Notes: generated by a model not told the origin, from the sequence alone. A DNA stretch of 15,934 nucleotides from Thermoplasmatota archaeon (GCA_018824925.1 JAHJFH010000250.1:1-15934), one strand, 5' to 3'. Counted from the stretch's first letter, positions 7,356 through 15,248 are shown. Translations and numbers: made by a program.

Positions 7356-8264
7356 ATGGATATCATCGAAGAAATCACCTTGCTTAAACATGAACGGAAT
7401 GCTATAATTCTAGCCCATAACTATCAAAGTCCCATCATTCAAGATGTTGCAGATTATCGTGGGGATTCACTTGAACTGGCAAAACTTGCCACAAAAACAG
7501 ATGCTGAATATATCGTGTTTTGTGGCGTAGATTTTATGGCTGAATCTGCAAAAATCCTAAACCCAACAAAAACCGTTATTCTCCCGGATAAAACTGCACA
7601 ATGTCCCATGGCAGCAATGGTTGAACCCACCATGCTTCAACTATTAAAGGAGAAACATCCACATGCGCCAGTGGTATGTTATATTAATACCACCGCAGAA
7701 ATAAAAGCCCTTTCCGATATTTGTTGCACATCAGCAAATGGGGTAAACGTGGTGAAACAACAAAAAGAAGATACCATTATTTTCATCCCTGATCAAAATT
7801 TGGGTCATTATATACAGCGATTTGTCCCCGATAAGAAAATGGTGTTATGGCCTGGTTATTGTGCCACACATCATAATATCACAGTTGATCACATTAAAGA
7901 GTTAAAAAGACAACATCCACAAGCAGAGGTCTTGGTACATCCTGAATGTCGCCCTGAAGTCATTGATATAGCGGATTATGCATATTCGACAAATGGGATG
8001 TTGCATTATGTAAAAAAATCCAGCAATACAGAATTTATTATTGGTACCGAAAAAGAACACTGTTATCGACTTAAAAAAGATAATCCGACAAAACTTTTTT
8101 ACCCGGTTCAGAGTGCTATCTGTAAAAATATGAAAAAAATAACTGCAGAAAAACTCTTAAAAAGTCTTAAGACCTTAGAACCTCAGATACAACTCTCTGA
8201 AACCATCATGCATAAAGCTCGAAAACCACTGGAACGCATGATGCAGATTGGGCGAGGCGATTAA
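7356..8264 (+). CDS. nadA: Quinolinate synthase NadA
   Basis: Condenses iminoaspartate with dihydroxyacetone phosphate to make quinolinate, the entry to de novo NAD synthesis. It uses an oxygen-sensitive 4Fe-4S cluster. Read from the ATG at 7356 the protein has 302 residues, the compact archaeal size. The three expected cluster cysteines are C83 (AQCPMA), C169 (WPGYCATHH) and C256 (AICKNMKK). Their spacing fits the archaeal and Thermotoga enzymes closely. AHNYQ (20-24), the CTSANG motif (124-129) and HPEC (195-198) are further family marks. An in-frame GTG at 7341 would add five residues (GHIIM region). I prefer the ATG because NadA proteins usually begin right at the MDIIEEI-like helix. The next gene, a cysteine desulfurase, starts directly after the stop and could supply sulfur for the cluster. 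Neither an L-aspartate oxidase or dehydrogenase nor NadC is in the window. Confidence 0.95.
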   Translation: MDIIEEITLLKHERNAIILAHNYQSPIIQDVADYRGDSLELAKLATKTDAEYIVFCGVDFMAESAKILNPTKTVILPDKTAQCPMAAMVEPTMLQLLKEKHPHAPVVCYINTTAEIKALSDICCTSANGVNVVKQQKEDTIIFIPDQNLGHYIQRFVPDKKMVLWPGYCATHHNITVDHIKELKRQHPQAEVLVHPECRPEVIDIADYAYSTNGMLHYVKKSSNTEFIIGTEKEHCYRLKKDNPTKLFYPVQSAICKNMKKITAEKLLKSLKTLEPQIQLSETIMHKARKPLERMMQIGRGD

Positions 8265-9443
8265 ATGAATCGAATCTTCCTAGATAATGCATCCACAACA
8301 AAAGTCGATGAAAAAGTAATCAAAGCGATGCTCCCATATTTTAATACAAAATTTGGAAACGCATCATCAATTCATGCTTATGGACGGGAGGCTAATGAAG
8401 GGTTAGAAAAAGGGAGAGAACGGGTTGCATCCTTATTAAAGGCAAAACCCGAGGAAATAATTTTTACTGCTGGTGGCACAGAATCAGATAACATTGCAAT
8501 TAAGGGAATTGCATATAAAAATAAACAAAAACGGAAAATTAAAGGCCCCCATATTATTACCTGCACTATAGAACATCCAGCAGTACTTGAAGCATGTAAA
8601 CATCTTGAATTACAAGGTTTTTCTATCACATACCTACCAGTTGATCAGTATGGACTACTTGATCCTGCTGAACTCGAAACTGCTATCGGTCCTAACACAT
8701 TTCTTATCACTATTATATATGGTAATAATGAAATTGGGACCATCGAACCAGTAAAGGAAATTAGTCAGATTGCTCATGATCATGACATCATTTTTCATAC
8801 AGATGCGGTACAAGCTGTAACGAAAGAACCGATGGATTTACAAAAGACTCCTATTGATCTTCTTGCATTATCCGCCCATAAAATATATGGCCCAAAGGGC
8901 ATTGGTGCACTATTTATACGAAAAGGGGTCAAGTTAGAACCAATTATCCATGGTGGTGGACATGAGCGCGGTCTTCGTAGTAGCACCTACAACATTCCGG
9001 GTATTGTAGGATTAGGAACTGCTTGTGCATTAGCCAAAGAACGCATGGATAGCGATAATATTCATATGAAAAATCTTCGTGATTATCTTATCAAAGAATT
9101 ACTGACGGTTGAGGAATCATATCTCAATGGACACCCGATCAAACGTCTTCCGAATAACGCACATTTCCGATTTTCTGGTGTTGAAGGAGAATCTCTGTTA
9201 TTAAGCCTTGATGAAGTTGGTATCGCAGCAGCTACTGGATCAGCATGTTCATCAAAAAAGCTCGCAGCATCACATGTCTTAACCGCAATTGGTCTCGATC
9301 CAGTTGAGTCCCATGGGTCTATACGGTTGACCGTAGGTCGTAATAATACCAAAAAAGAAATTGAGTTTGTTTTAGAAGAATTACCACGGATTATCAATAA
9401 ACTCAGAAAAATATCGCCTCTTTGGACGTCGCAGGTAGGATAG
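8265..9443 (+). CDS. iscS: Cysteine desulfurase (NifS/IscS family)
   Basis: PLP enzyme that takes sulfur from cysteine as a persulfide for Fe-S clusters and other sulfur transfers. It has 392 residues, the usual class I size. DNAST at the N-terminus, TEHPAV-like IEHPAV with H104, the HTDAVQ strand (178-183, D180) and SAHKIYGPKG with the PLP-binding K206 are all visible. The mobile catalytic cysteine is C328 in ATGSACSS. The long form of the loop between 322 and 336 puts it with NifS/IscS rather than SufS. The ATG directly abuts the nadA stop (TAAATG), so translation is almost certainly coupled. In this setting its main client may be the NadA cluster, but it may serve the whole cell. No IscU-like scaffold gene is nearby. 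Confidence 0.94.
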   Translation: MNRIFLDNASTTKVDEKVIKAMLPYFNTKFGNASSIHAYGREANEGLEKGRERVASLLKAKPEEIIFTAGGTESDNIAIKGIAYKNKQKRKIKGPHIITCTIEHPAVLEACKHLELQGFSITYLPVDQYGLLDPAELETAIGPNTFLITIIYGNNEIGTIEPVKEISQIAHDHDIIFHTDAVQAVTKEPMDLQKTPIDLLALSAHKIYGPKGIGALFIRKGVKLEPIIHGGGHERGLRSSTYNIPGIVGLGTACALAKERMDSDNIHMKNLRDYLIKELLTVEESYLNGHPIKRLPNNAHFRFSGVEGESLLLSLDEVGIAAATGSACSSKKLAASHVLTAIGLDPVESHGSIRLTVGRNNTKKEIEFVLEELPRIINKLRKISPLWTSQVG

Positions 9444-9449
9444 AAAACG

Positions 9450-9920
9450 ATGCAACTACATATAAATGGCTGGCAACAACATCTCTCGTTTTCAGCAGCA
9501 CACCTCATCCCTCATCATGCACAATGTGGGATCCTCCATGGACATACTTATGTGATATCCTGTACACTTACCGGCTCAGTTCAAAAACAAACAGATATGC
9601 TTATTGATTTCACTGAAATAAAACGCCATCTTAGATCCATTATTGATACACTTGATCACCGGGTTTTATTACCTCAACAACATCCTGCTGTTCATTGGCA
9701 GAAGGAAATTATCCAAATAACTCTTGATAAGAAATCCTATAAACTCCCCACACAAGATTGTATACTTCTTCCTATTCCATCTACAACAGCTGAGCATCTC
9801 GCGACCTATATTTTAAATGAATTTATTATGCGATTGTCGAAAAACCATGGACTCGAAACCATTACACTCACGGTTGATGAAGGATTAGGACAAGGAGCAA
9901 CTATCGCACATCAGTTTTGA
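9450..9920 (+). CDS. queD: QueD-type 6-carboxytetrahydropterin synthase (PTPS family)
   Basis: Converts dihydroneopterin triphosphate to 6-carboxy-tetrahydropterin, the second step on the way to preQ0 and so to archaeosine in archaeal tRNA. It has 156 residues. Zinc ligands are H18 (SAAH), H30 and H32 in the CGILHGH motif. C26 in that CxxxHGH motif is the catalytic cysteine that marks QueD-type members and distinguishes them from other PTPS subtypes. The LDHRVLLP block supplies the usual Asp-His pair, and TAEHLATYI holds the pterin-anchoring helix. A second glutamate near the end (VDEGLG) fits the C-terminal pterin-binding Glu. The ATG lies 6 bases after the desulfurase stop, with AGGTAGGA a few bases upstream as a likely ribosome-binding site. 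queC follows at once, which supports the archaeosine role. Confidence 0.92.
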   Translation: MQLHINGWQQHLSFSAAHLIPHHAQCGILHGHTYVISCTLTGSVQKQTDMLIDFTEIKRHLRSIIDTLDHRVLLPQQHPAVHWQKEIIQITLDKKSYKLPTQDCILLPIPSTTAEHLATYILNEFIMRLSKNHGLETITLTVDEGLGQGATIAHQF

Positions 9921-9931
9921 GTTTGAAAATT

Positions 9932-10630
9932 ATGAGATCAAAAGCAGTTTGTCTTCTTTCAGGTGGACTTGATTCCACGGTCACGACATATTATGCAAAA
10001 CATAATGGGTATGATATTGCTACTCTATCAATAGCCTATGGTCAAAGACATACTCGAGAACTTTCTTGCGCAGAAACTATTTCAAAAAAAGTGAGCGCAA
10101 TAAAACACATTACACTCCCAATTAATTTTTCTCATCTTTCGTCAACCTCACTTATCAAGAATTCATCTATTCCGATTGCTCATCAGCAATTTCAGGACAT
10201 TGGTAAAACAATACCCTCCACATATGTCCCCGGCAGAAATATTGTTTTTCTCTCACTAGCACTTAGCTGGGCAGAAGCTCTTGATGCCACAAATGTGTTT
10301 ATAGGAATAAACGCTGTTGATTACTCGGGCTATCCAGATTGTCGAGCTGAATTCATTTCAGCATTTGAACAGATGGCCAAACTTGGAACAAAAAAGGGTA
10401 TTGAAGGTATTCCAATCCATATTCAAACACCCTTACTTGATAAAACAAAACAGGAAATTATACGATTGGGTCATCGCTTAGGTGTTCCTTTTGAATATAC
10501 TTGGTCATGTTATAAAGGAGATTCAAAAGCCTGTGGAGTTTGTGACTCTTGTCAATTACGATTAAAAGGATTCAAAGAAGCGGGTTTAACTGATCCCCTC
10601 TCCTATGAAACTTATCCAACATGGTACTAA
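9932..10630 (+). CDS. queC: 7-cyano-7-deazaguanine synthase QueC
   Basis: ATP-dependent enzyme that turns 7-carboxy-7-deazaguanine and ammonia into preQ0, the base inserted into archaeal tRNA before conversion to archaeosine. It has 232 residues from the ATG at 9932. The PP-loop SGGLDS (10-15) binds ATP. YVPGRN (98-103) and DYSGYPDCR (130-138) are core QueC motifs. A zinc site is formed by C193, C201, C204 and C207 in the WSC...CGVCDSC segment. An in-frame TTG at 9917 would overlap the queD stop and add five residues. I prefer the ATG because the PP-loop normally begins within about ten residues of the N-terminus. There is no strong ribosome-binding site, so coupling to queD (11-base gap) is likely. 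QueE, which makes the substrate, is not in the window. Confidence 0.94.
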   Translation: MRSKAVCLLSGGLDSTVTTYYAKHNGYDIATLSIAYGQRHTRELSCAETISKKVSAIKHITLPINFSHLSSTSLIKNSSIPIAHQQFQDIGKTIPSTYVPGRNIVFLSLALSWAEALDATNVFIGINAVDYSGYPDCRAEFISAFEQMAKLGTKKGIEGIPIHIQTPLLDKTKQEIIRLGHRLGVPFEYTWSCYKGDSKACGVCDSCQLRLKGFKEAGLTDPLSYETYPTWY

Positions 10631-10641
10631 ATATTGATATT

Positions 10642-11463
10642 CTAAATTTCTTTTTCTTTTCGATCTCGAAAGTAGTCGCGTAAATCTAATATTATCGGTA
10701 TCGACACAAGAATTGCGATGAAAATCGCTAAAGAGATCAGGCAATCTTGATGAACGTTTTGAACCGTATTTTTTCCATTTAGGAGATCTTCAAAAAGCAG
10801 ATTTATAGTTCCTAACCAGGGTATTTCAAGACGGGCTTTTCCAGATATCCATCCTAATTTTACTGGCTGAGGGCATATATCTGATATTTGATCGATAACG
10901 TTGTTATTATCTCCTTTGGTGAGATATCCAGAATGTGTCCATGAAGGTTTACTGTTTCGTAATCCCAATTCTGGGATGGAAATAGATGTGTCATTTATTA
11001 TACCATATTCTTGAATGGTATACGTGGTTTGGCCTCCCTGTGAATTCACTTCAACCCAACACATGAGTCGATGGATAATCTGTGAAACGTCATCACGGCC
11101 AAGGGGTTTATAGATAACAACATCACCCCAATCACCATAATAGAAGTTATTAGGATCACCTATCGCTTGTGCACCACCAAAATCACCACCATGGACTATA
11201 AGATCAGCATAGGTATTGACGTTAACCACGAGAACCATATCACCAGCGTTTATGGTTCCATATCGACCGAATGGTTCTTCATTATGTTCCATGCTGCCTG
11301 ATTCTATGGCTACCATAGGTGCTGCAAACCATTGTCCCGTATATGTCCATAGAATCATAAGGACTAATAATACTGCAAGAAGAGCTACGATAATATCTCG
11401 TAATAAGGATATTTTTTCGTTGTCAGATCGCCAGAATTGTAAAATTTTTTTAGGGATGTCCAT
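10642..11463 (-). CDS. sec11: Type I signal peptidase, archaeal/ER Sec11 type
   Basis: Membrane serine protease that removes signal peptides from exported proteins. It has 273 residues. A hydrophobic helix at about 20-40 anchors it, and a second lies near the C-terminus (about 243-262), followed by a charged tail. The catalytic serine is S57 in ESGSME. The archaeal/ER-type histidine is H131 in IIHRLM, where bacterial enzymes have lysine. The acidic residues D185 (TKGDNN) and D191 complete the expected Ser-His-Asp set. The GDWGDVVIYKP stretch is the usual beta strand before the histidine. The protein is longer than minimal archaeal enzymes because of an acidic/Gly/Asn insert (about 84-110) and the C-terminal membrane helix. 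It starts 7 bases after the nob1 stop. GTGAT, which contains that stop, can serve as ribosome-binding site. Confidence 0.9.
   Translation of the reverse strand: MDIPKKILQFWRSDNEKISLLRDIIVALLAVLLVLMILWTYTGQWFAAPMVAIESGSMEHNEEPFGRYGTINAGDMVLVVNVNTYADLIVHGGDFGGAQAIGDPNNFYYGDWGDVVIYKPLGRDDVSQIIHRLMCWVEVNSQGGQTTYTIQEYGIINDTSISIPELGLRNSKPSWTHSGYLTKGDNNNVIDQISDICPQPVKLGWISGKARLEIPWLGTINLLFEDLLNGKNTVQNVHQDCLISLAIFIAILVSIPIILDLRDYFRDRKEKEI
10647..10660 (+). terminator. T-rich terminator after queC, inside the convergent gene end
   Basis: Rightward reading gives TTTCTTTTTCTTTT, 16 bases after the queC stop. This is the usual look of an intrinsic archaeal terminator. It falls within the last codons (Lys/Glu-rich KEKEI) of the convergent signal peptidase gene, so terminator and coding sequence share the same bases. 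Confidence 0.5.
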
Positions 11464-11470
11464 TTTTGCA

Positions 11471-11995
11471 TCACGGTTTTTTTACTGATTGTTTTTTATG
11501 GGAAGAAAATGTTGTTTTTGTGCCGCATACCAGACATGTTTCAATAGGTTTTTGGTATGATTTTCCGCATCCTGGACATCGGGTGACCCATTTAAACTTT
11601 TTTGTTATCCCTCGCTGAATAATAGGAGAATATGGGATATTTAAAATAGCAGCTATATTTTGAATGGAATAATCATCGGTAAGGATTGTTAGAGTATATT
11701 TGTTATGAGTAATTAATTCAATAGCAAGTGCTAAAAGCTCTATATCTGTTGATGAAAGCCGTTTTTCTTCTCCATGTTCTATGGCAAGATTTCTTATTTG
11801 CTCTATACTGGTTTGTGTTGCGGATTGTATTTGAAGACCGGTTTCAATGAGAAGTTGAAATCGTTGATAATCCCTACCACCCGGAGTAAATTCTTCAGCG
11901 ACACCCGGTGTTGTCATCATTTCAGCATGGGGAAAAACAAGGGGCATTCCAGATAATATTGCTGAGGTGTCGATAAGATAGATATGTTTTTTCAT
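11471..11995 (-). CDS. nob1: NOB1 endoribonuclease (PIN domain plus zinc ribbon)
   Basis: PIN-domain endonuclease that makes the 3' end of small-subunit rRNA. It has 174 residues. The PIN domain (about 1-125) shows the acidic metal-binding residues D9 (LIDTSA), E34 or E35 (VAEEF), D84 (SSTDIELLALA) and D107/D108 (LTDDYSIQN). The zinc ribbon follows with C140, C143, C154 and C157 (CPGCGK, CLVCG). A basic tail rich in Lys, Ser and Gln ends the protein. Domain order and size match archaeal NOB1. It lies 23 bases after the hisS stop and 7 bases before the signal peptidase start, all leftward, so a hisS-nob1-sec11 operon is likely. Confidence 0.93.
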   Translation of the reverse strand: MKKHIYLIDTSAILSGMPLVFPHAEMMTTPGVAEEFTPGGRDYQRFQLLIETGLQIQSATQTSIEQIRNLAIEHGEEKRLSSTDIELLALAIELITHNKYTLTILTDDYSIQNIAAILNIPYSPIIQRGITKKFKWVTRCPGCGKSYQKPIETCLVCGTKTTFSSHKKQSVKKP

Positions 11996-12018
11996 GAGGA
12001 TACTTAGAGTAAATGTGG

Positions 12019-13281
12019 TTATTCAAGTTTTGAGAGAAGATCGTTGTAGGGGACAATGGTTTGTTCCCCGGTCATCATATTACGAAGGGTTACAGCTTGT
12101 TGCTCAAGTTCTTTTGGTCCAATTATTATAATATATTGATAGTGTTTGGTGTTGGCATATTTTAGGGCTTTTCCTACACCACGTCGAAGTAAATCTAGGT
12201 CGGTGATGTAGCCATGTGTGCGAAGCATGGTAGCGATAGTAATACTTTGGGGTATTGTTGTTTGATCAACAGGGATAATGTAGATTTCTGGTTCAGGGTT
12301 GGGGAAGGTAATACCTTCGGTTTCTAGGGCAAGGATAGTCCGGTCCATGCCGATAGCAAATCCTGCGGTGGGGACATCATTTCCTCCGAAGAGAGATATT
12401 AGTTCATATACACCTCCGCCACAGAGTTGTTTTTCAGCGCCTAATGATGGTGCTTCTATTTCAAAAACAATTCCTTTATAGTATTCAAGTCCTCGAACGA
12501 TACTCATTTTTAGCTGACAGGTGGTGATTTGGAAGTTTTGGTGTAATAATTCTATGACCTGTTTGGTTAGATTTAATTGTTCGCGGGCTTCTTGATGATT
12601 TTTCATGTGGGTAGAGAGATGATCGATGTCTGTCGTTTCTAATAGGTTGATGAAGCGAGTGATATGTTCTTGAGATACATCAAAATCTTGAAGCGCGTGA
12701 GTGATGTCTTCGTAGAGCACTTTATCGATTAAAGGAGGCAGGTATTGTTTTTGTTCTGAGGTTAGGTTTAGCTGGGTAAAGAGAGCGTCGATAATGGTGA
12801 GATTACCTATGTTGACTGTGATGTTGTTAAGTCCGAGGCTATGAAGTTGTGTATATGCAAGCGCAATGAGTTCAGCATAGGCTTCTGGAGTATTTGGTCC
12901 AAAAAGTTCGCATCCAGCCTGCCAGAATTCACGGTAACGCCCCTTCTGTGGGCGATCATAACGAAAACAATTACCGATATAATAAAGCTTGAGCGGTTTA
13001 GGCTCCATTTGGAGTTGATCAATATAAAATCGTATTACTGGTGCGGTAAGTTCAGGTCGAAGTGTTAGTTTTCTTCCCCCTTTGTCTGTGAAGTCATAGA
13101 GCTCTTCTTTGATGCTTTCACCGGATTTTGCGGTGAATAAATCAAGGGTCTCAAATGTGGGTGTTCTGACTTCTTCATAGCCGAAGCGTTGGAAGATTTC
13201 ACTAATTTGTTGTTGTATATACCGATATTTTTGCATATCTGCGGGTTTAAAGTCTCGAGTGCCACGTGGTAATTGAAACAC
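12019..13281 (-). CDS. hisS: Histidyl-tRNA synthetase
   Basis: Class II aminoacyl-tRNA synthetase that charges tRNA-His. It has 420 residues, the usual length. The N-terminus FQLPRGTRDF is diagnostic. Motif 2 runs from about 106 to 121 (FRYDRPQKGRYREFWQ), preceded by the LRPELT loop (74-79). The histidine-specific block is VRGLEYYKG (262-270). It differs from the common RGLDYYTG by D to E and T to K, which is worth noting but probably tolerated. Motif 3 is AGFAIGMDR (306-314), and the C-terminal anticodon-binding domain is present. The start is a GTG at 13281. No Shine-Dalgarno site is seen, and the TATA box lies so close that the message may be nearly leaderless. Confidence 0.96.
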   Translation of the reverse strand: MFQLPRGTRDFKPADMQKYRYIQQQISEIFQRFGYEEVRTPTFETLDLFTAKSGESIKEELYDFTDKGGRKLTLRPELTAPVIRFYIDQLQMEPKPLKLYYIGNCFRYDRPQKGRYREFWQAGCELFGPNTPEAYAELIALAYTQLHSLGLNNITVNIGNLTIIDALFTQLNLTSEQKQYLPPLIDKVLYEDITHALQDFDVSQEHITRFINLLETTDIDHLSTHMKNHQEAREQLNLTKQVIELLHQNFQITTCQLKMSIVRGLEYYKGIVFEIEAPSLGAEKQLCGGGVYELISLFGGNDVPTAGFAIGMDRTILALETEGITFPNPEPEIYIIPVDQTTIPQSITIATMLRTHGYITDLDLLRRGVGKALKYANTKHYQYIIIIGPKELEQQAVTLRNMMTGEQTIVPYNDLLSKLE

Positions 13282-13307
13282 AAGATGAGGAAATAATGCT
13301 CGTCCTT

Positions 13308-13318
13308 AAGTATATTTT
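13308..13318 (-). promoter_or_regulatory. TATA box of the hisS operon
   Basis: Leftward reading gives AAATATACTTA, a TATA-like element centred near 13312. It lies about 31 bases before the GTG start at 13281. A start site 25-27 bases downstream would leave a leader of only a few bases. The absence of a ribosome-binding site is consistent with that. Confidence 0.5.
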
Positions 13319-13334
13319 CCTGTTTGTTAAATTA

Positions 13335-13355
13335 TGAAATAAAGAAAAAGAGAAG
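13335..13355 (-). terminator. T-rich terminator after the secreted protease gene
   Basis: Leftward reading gives a pyrimidine-rich stretch with CTCTTTTTCTTTATTTC, starting about 22 bases after the stop codon at 13377-13379. It has no stem, as usual for archaeal intrinsic termination. It separates the protease gene from the hisS promoter just downstream. Confidence 0.5.
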
Positions 13356-13376
13356 GGGGATTGGTGGTTGGCATTT

Positions 13377-15191
13377 TTATCTTAGGAACACAAAGATAAA
13401 TAACACGGTTGCATCCACGGTTTTTGATATTGGTGCAGTGACCGGTGAATCTGCAAGAATGGTAATTGTGGTTCTTCCTAATCCAATTACTGGTACGATG
13501 GTTGCTACTTCTGAGGTTCCTGGTTGAATATAGTCGATGGTGCCCGAGGCTTCTTTGCCATAGAATATGAACCCGCCTTCCATGCTGGTTTGCCAATTTA
13601 GATTGGTGAGGTTTCCGGTTCCGGTATTGTTAAATTCAACGGCAAATCCGAGGATACCTGCATCGATACGACCGAATTCAAGTACGGGCACTCCGATTAT
13701 TGATATGGGGTAATATGACCAGCCACCAATAGCGTTGTCAAGATTTTTTGCTTTGGCTTGTATTTGATAATTGCCTGGTGCTTCCCAGGTGTGACCAACC
13801 ATGATTTCCATGCCTGATGGGAAGGGACCGAGCCATTCTGTGCTGGTATCGTCTCCCCAGTTAATGGTGTAGAAAACATCAAGTCCTATGGGGTCTGTAG
13901 TGACAATGGAGTAGTTGAGGAGTTCATTAGGTTCACCAGTTGTTGGACCGGTGATGATTGGTGGATGTGGTACATATTCATAGGTAAATCCGTTGAATGG
14001 ATTACTTGCAGAACCAAATGACATGGCCTCGAATATTATGTGAACGCCAAGTGTCGGCCAAATCATAGTGACAGATCTAGCTACTTCTCTCCCTTGGGGA
14101 TTTACAACAATATCATAGAGCATGACGTTTGTTGGTTCAATAATAAACCATTGTCCGGGATAGGGCGAGAGTTCAGAACCTCTGATTACCCAGGTTGTGT
14201 GTTCATGCATGTCATCGATGAAGGTGATGATGGCTGCGTCAATATCTGGGTTAAGAGCAAGTGATGATTTATAGATGAAATCAAATTCAGTGTTTCCATC
14301 ATAGAGTCCATTGTCTGTATCTTCTCCGAGAAATCCAAGTTCATACCAGCCTGGGACATCGGTAAGATAATGTAGAAGGACATCAAGTGATCCAGCCTCA
14401 TCGGGGCGATCTGGTAGAGTGGGTGGTCCTGAGAAATAACTAACTAAAACCTTTTCATCGTAATCAGGGAATGCTCGGCAGGCGGGTTGGTCAGCATTAT
14501 GATTTATAACATCTTTTGTATGATTGTCAAAATTGAAACGTATATTTGCACGTTCAGTGGCATTAATATTTTGTCCAGCGGTCATTTTACTGCGGTTATC
14601 TGTAGCATTTGGTGGGTTGATGAGGTAATCATTTTCTCGTTCGTTATGGTTATGACCAACAGAATAGGTATGCCCGACCTCGTGACCTGCTGTGTGGCCA
14701 AGGGCGTTTCCAAGTTTTGTGATATTCCAGGTGCCATCTGGGTTTTGGAAGGATGAATTAACTGAAGAGTCATTCATAAATTCTCCGAGGAATACGCGGA
14801 CGGTGTTATTGCCACCTTGGCATTGGCCCCATGCTTCGCCGGGCGGGTTGGAAAATCCTGGTTCAATAGTGATATTTCGATCTGCGCTTCCTTGTTGTGC
14901 TGAATCATCTGTTACAGTTACATTTCCCGTTCCAAGGGCGCCTTCAAAGTTTTGTTTAACATGATTCAGGATATGATTTTTCAGTGCAGTTTTTTGTGTC
15001 GCATTAAGATCATTACGGTTATCAATAGCTGTGGTATTGACATATATAGTAATGCTTGCTCGTATTAATGGATGATAGATGGTTTGGGTTACTAGAATGT
15101 TGTTTTCAATAGTTTCTTGAGTTATCCCAAGTGGTACTAGCGCAGTTAATAACAGTAGCGTGGTGAAGAAAATTCCAAAGAGTTTGTTCAT
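13377..15191 (-). CDS. Secreted metzincin-like zinc metalloprotease with PKD-like domain
   Basis: Probable secreted or surface protein, 604 residues from the ATG at 15191. Residues 1 to about 24 form a signal peptide with a Leu-rich core ending near VPLGITQE. The zinc motif HEVGHTYSVGH is at 170-180 and follows the metzincin spacing HExxHxxxxxH. The usual Gly at position 8 is Ser here, and a Gly sits before the third His. Met203 in SKMTAG, 23 residues after the third His, is a good Met-turn candidate. Many Asn-x-Ser/Thr sites suggest N-glycosylation. A PKD-like beta domain with INWGDDTST and a final YQIQAKAKN strand spans about 411-484. It is followed by a Gly/Asn-rich beta domain (about 502-590) of a type seen in Thermoplasmatota surface proteins. 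The C-terminus ends in a short hydrophobic strand with FIFVFLR. An in-frame ATG at 15209 adds six residues; I prefer 15191 for the signal peptide and a GGGGGA stretch upstream. The substrate is unknown. Confidence 0.85.
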   Translation of the reverse strand: MNKLFGIFFTTLLLLTALVPLGITQETIENNILVTQTIYHPLIRASITIYVNTTAIDNRNDLNATQKTALKNHILNHVKQNFEGALGTGNVTVTDDSAQQGSADRNITIEPGFSNPPGEAWGQCQGGNNTVRVFLGEFMNDSSVNSSFQNPDGTWNITKLGNALGHTAGHEVGHTYSVGHNHNERENDYLINPPNATDNRSKMTAGQNINATERANIRFNFDNHTKDVINHNADQPACRAFPDYDEKVLVSYFSGPPTLPDRPDEAGSLDVLLHYLTDVPGWYELGFLGEDTDNGLYDGNTEFDFIYKSSLALNPDIDAAIITFIDDMHEHTTWVIRGSELSPYPGQWFIIEPTNVMLYDIVVNPQGREVARSVTMIWPTLGVHIIFEAMSFGSASNPFNGFTYEYVPHPPIITGPTTGEPNELLNYSIVTTDPIGLDVFYTINWGDDTSTEWLGPFPSGMEIMVGHTWEAPGNYQIQAKAKNLDNAIGGWSYYPISIIGVPVLEFGRIDAGILGFAVEFNNTGTGNLTNLNWQTSMEGGFIFYGKEASGTIDYIQPGTSEVATIVPVIGLGRTTITILADSPVTAPISKTVDATVLFIFVFLR

Positions 15192-15234
15192 TTTTTTGAA
15201 TTCCCCCATTAATATGTTTTTAATAACTCATAAG

Positions 15235-15248
15235 AATTTAAATATTTC
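15235..15248 (-). promoter_or_regulatory. Candidate TATA box for the secreted protease gene
   Basis: Leftward reading gives AAATATTTAAATTC, centred near 15240. A start about 26 bases on (near 15214) leaves a leader of about 23 bases before the ATG at 15191. That leader would contain the GGGGGA stretch. The whole spacer is AT-rich, so other TATA-like words occur and the choice is uncertain. Confidence 0.4.

Noticed and set aside
9083..9508. Leftward 141-codon open frame opposite the desulfurase and queD
   Set aside because: It lies antisense to two well-supported genes and its peptide has no coherent motifs or ribosome-binding site.
9917..9931. TTG at 9917 as the queC start
   Set aside because: A rare start codon with no ribosome-binding site. 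The ATG at 9932 gives the standard QueC N-terminus with the PP-loop at residue 10.
13065..13283. Leftward open frame overlapping the start of hisS in another frame
   Set aside because: hisS has strong family motifs in its own frame. The alternative frame shows no recognisable protein and starts at a TTG.
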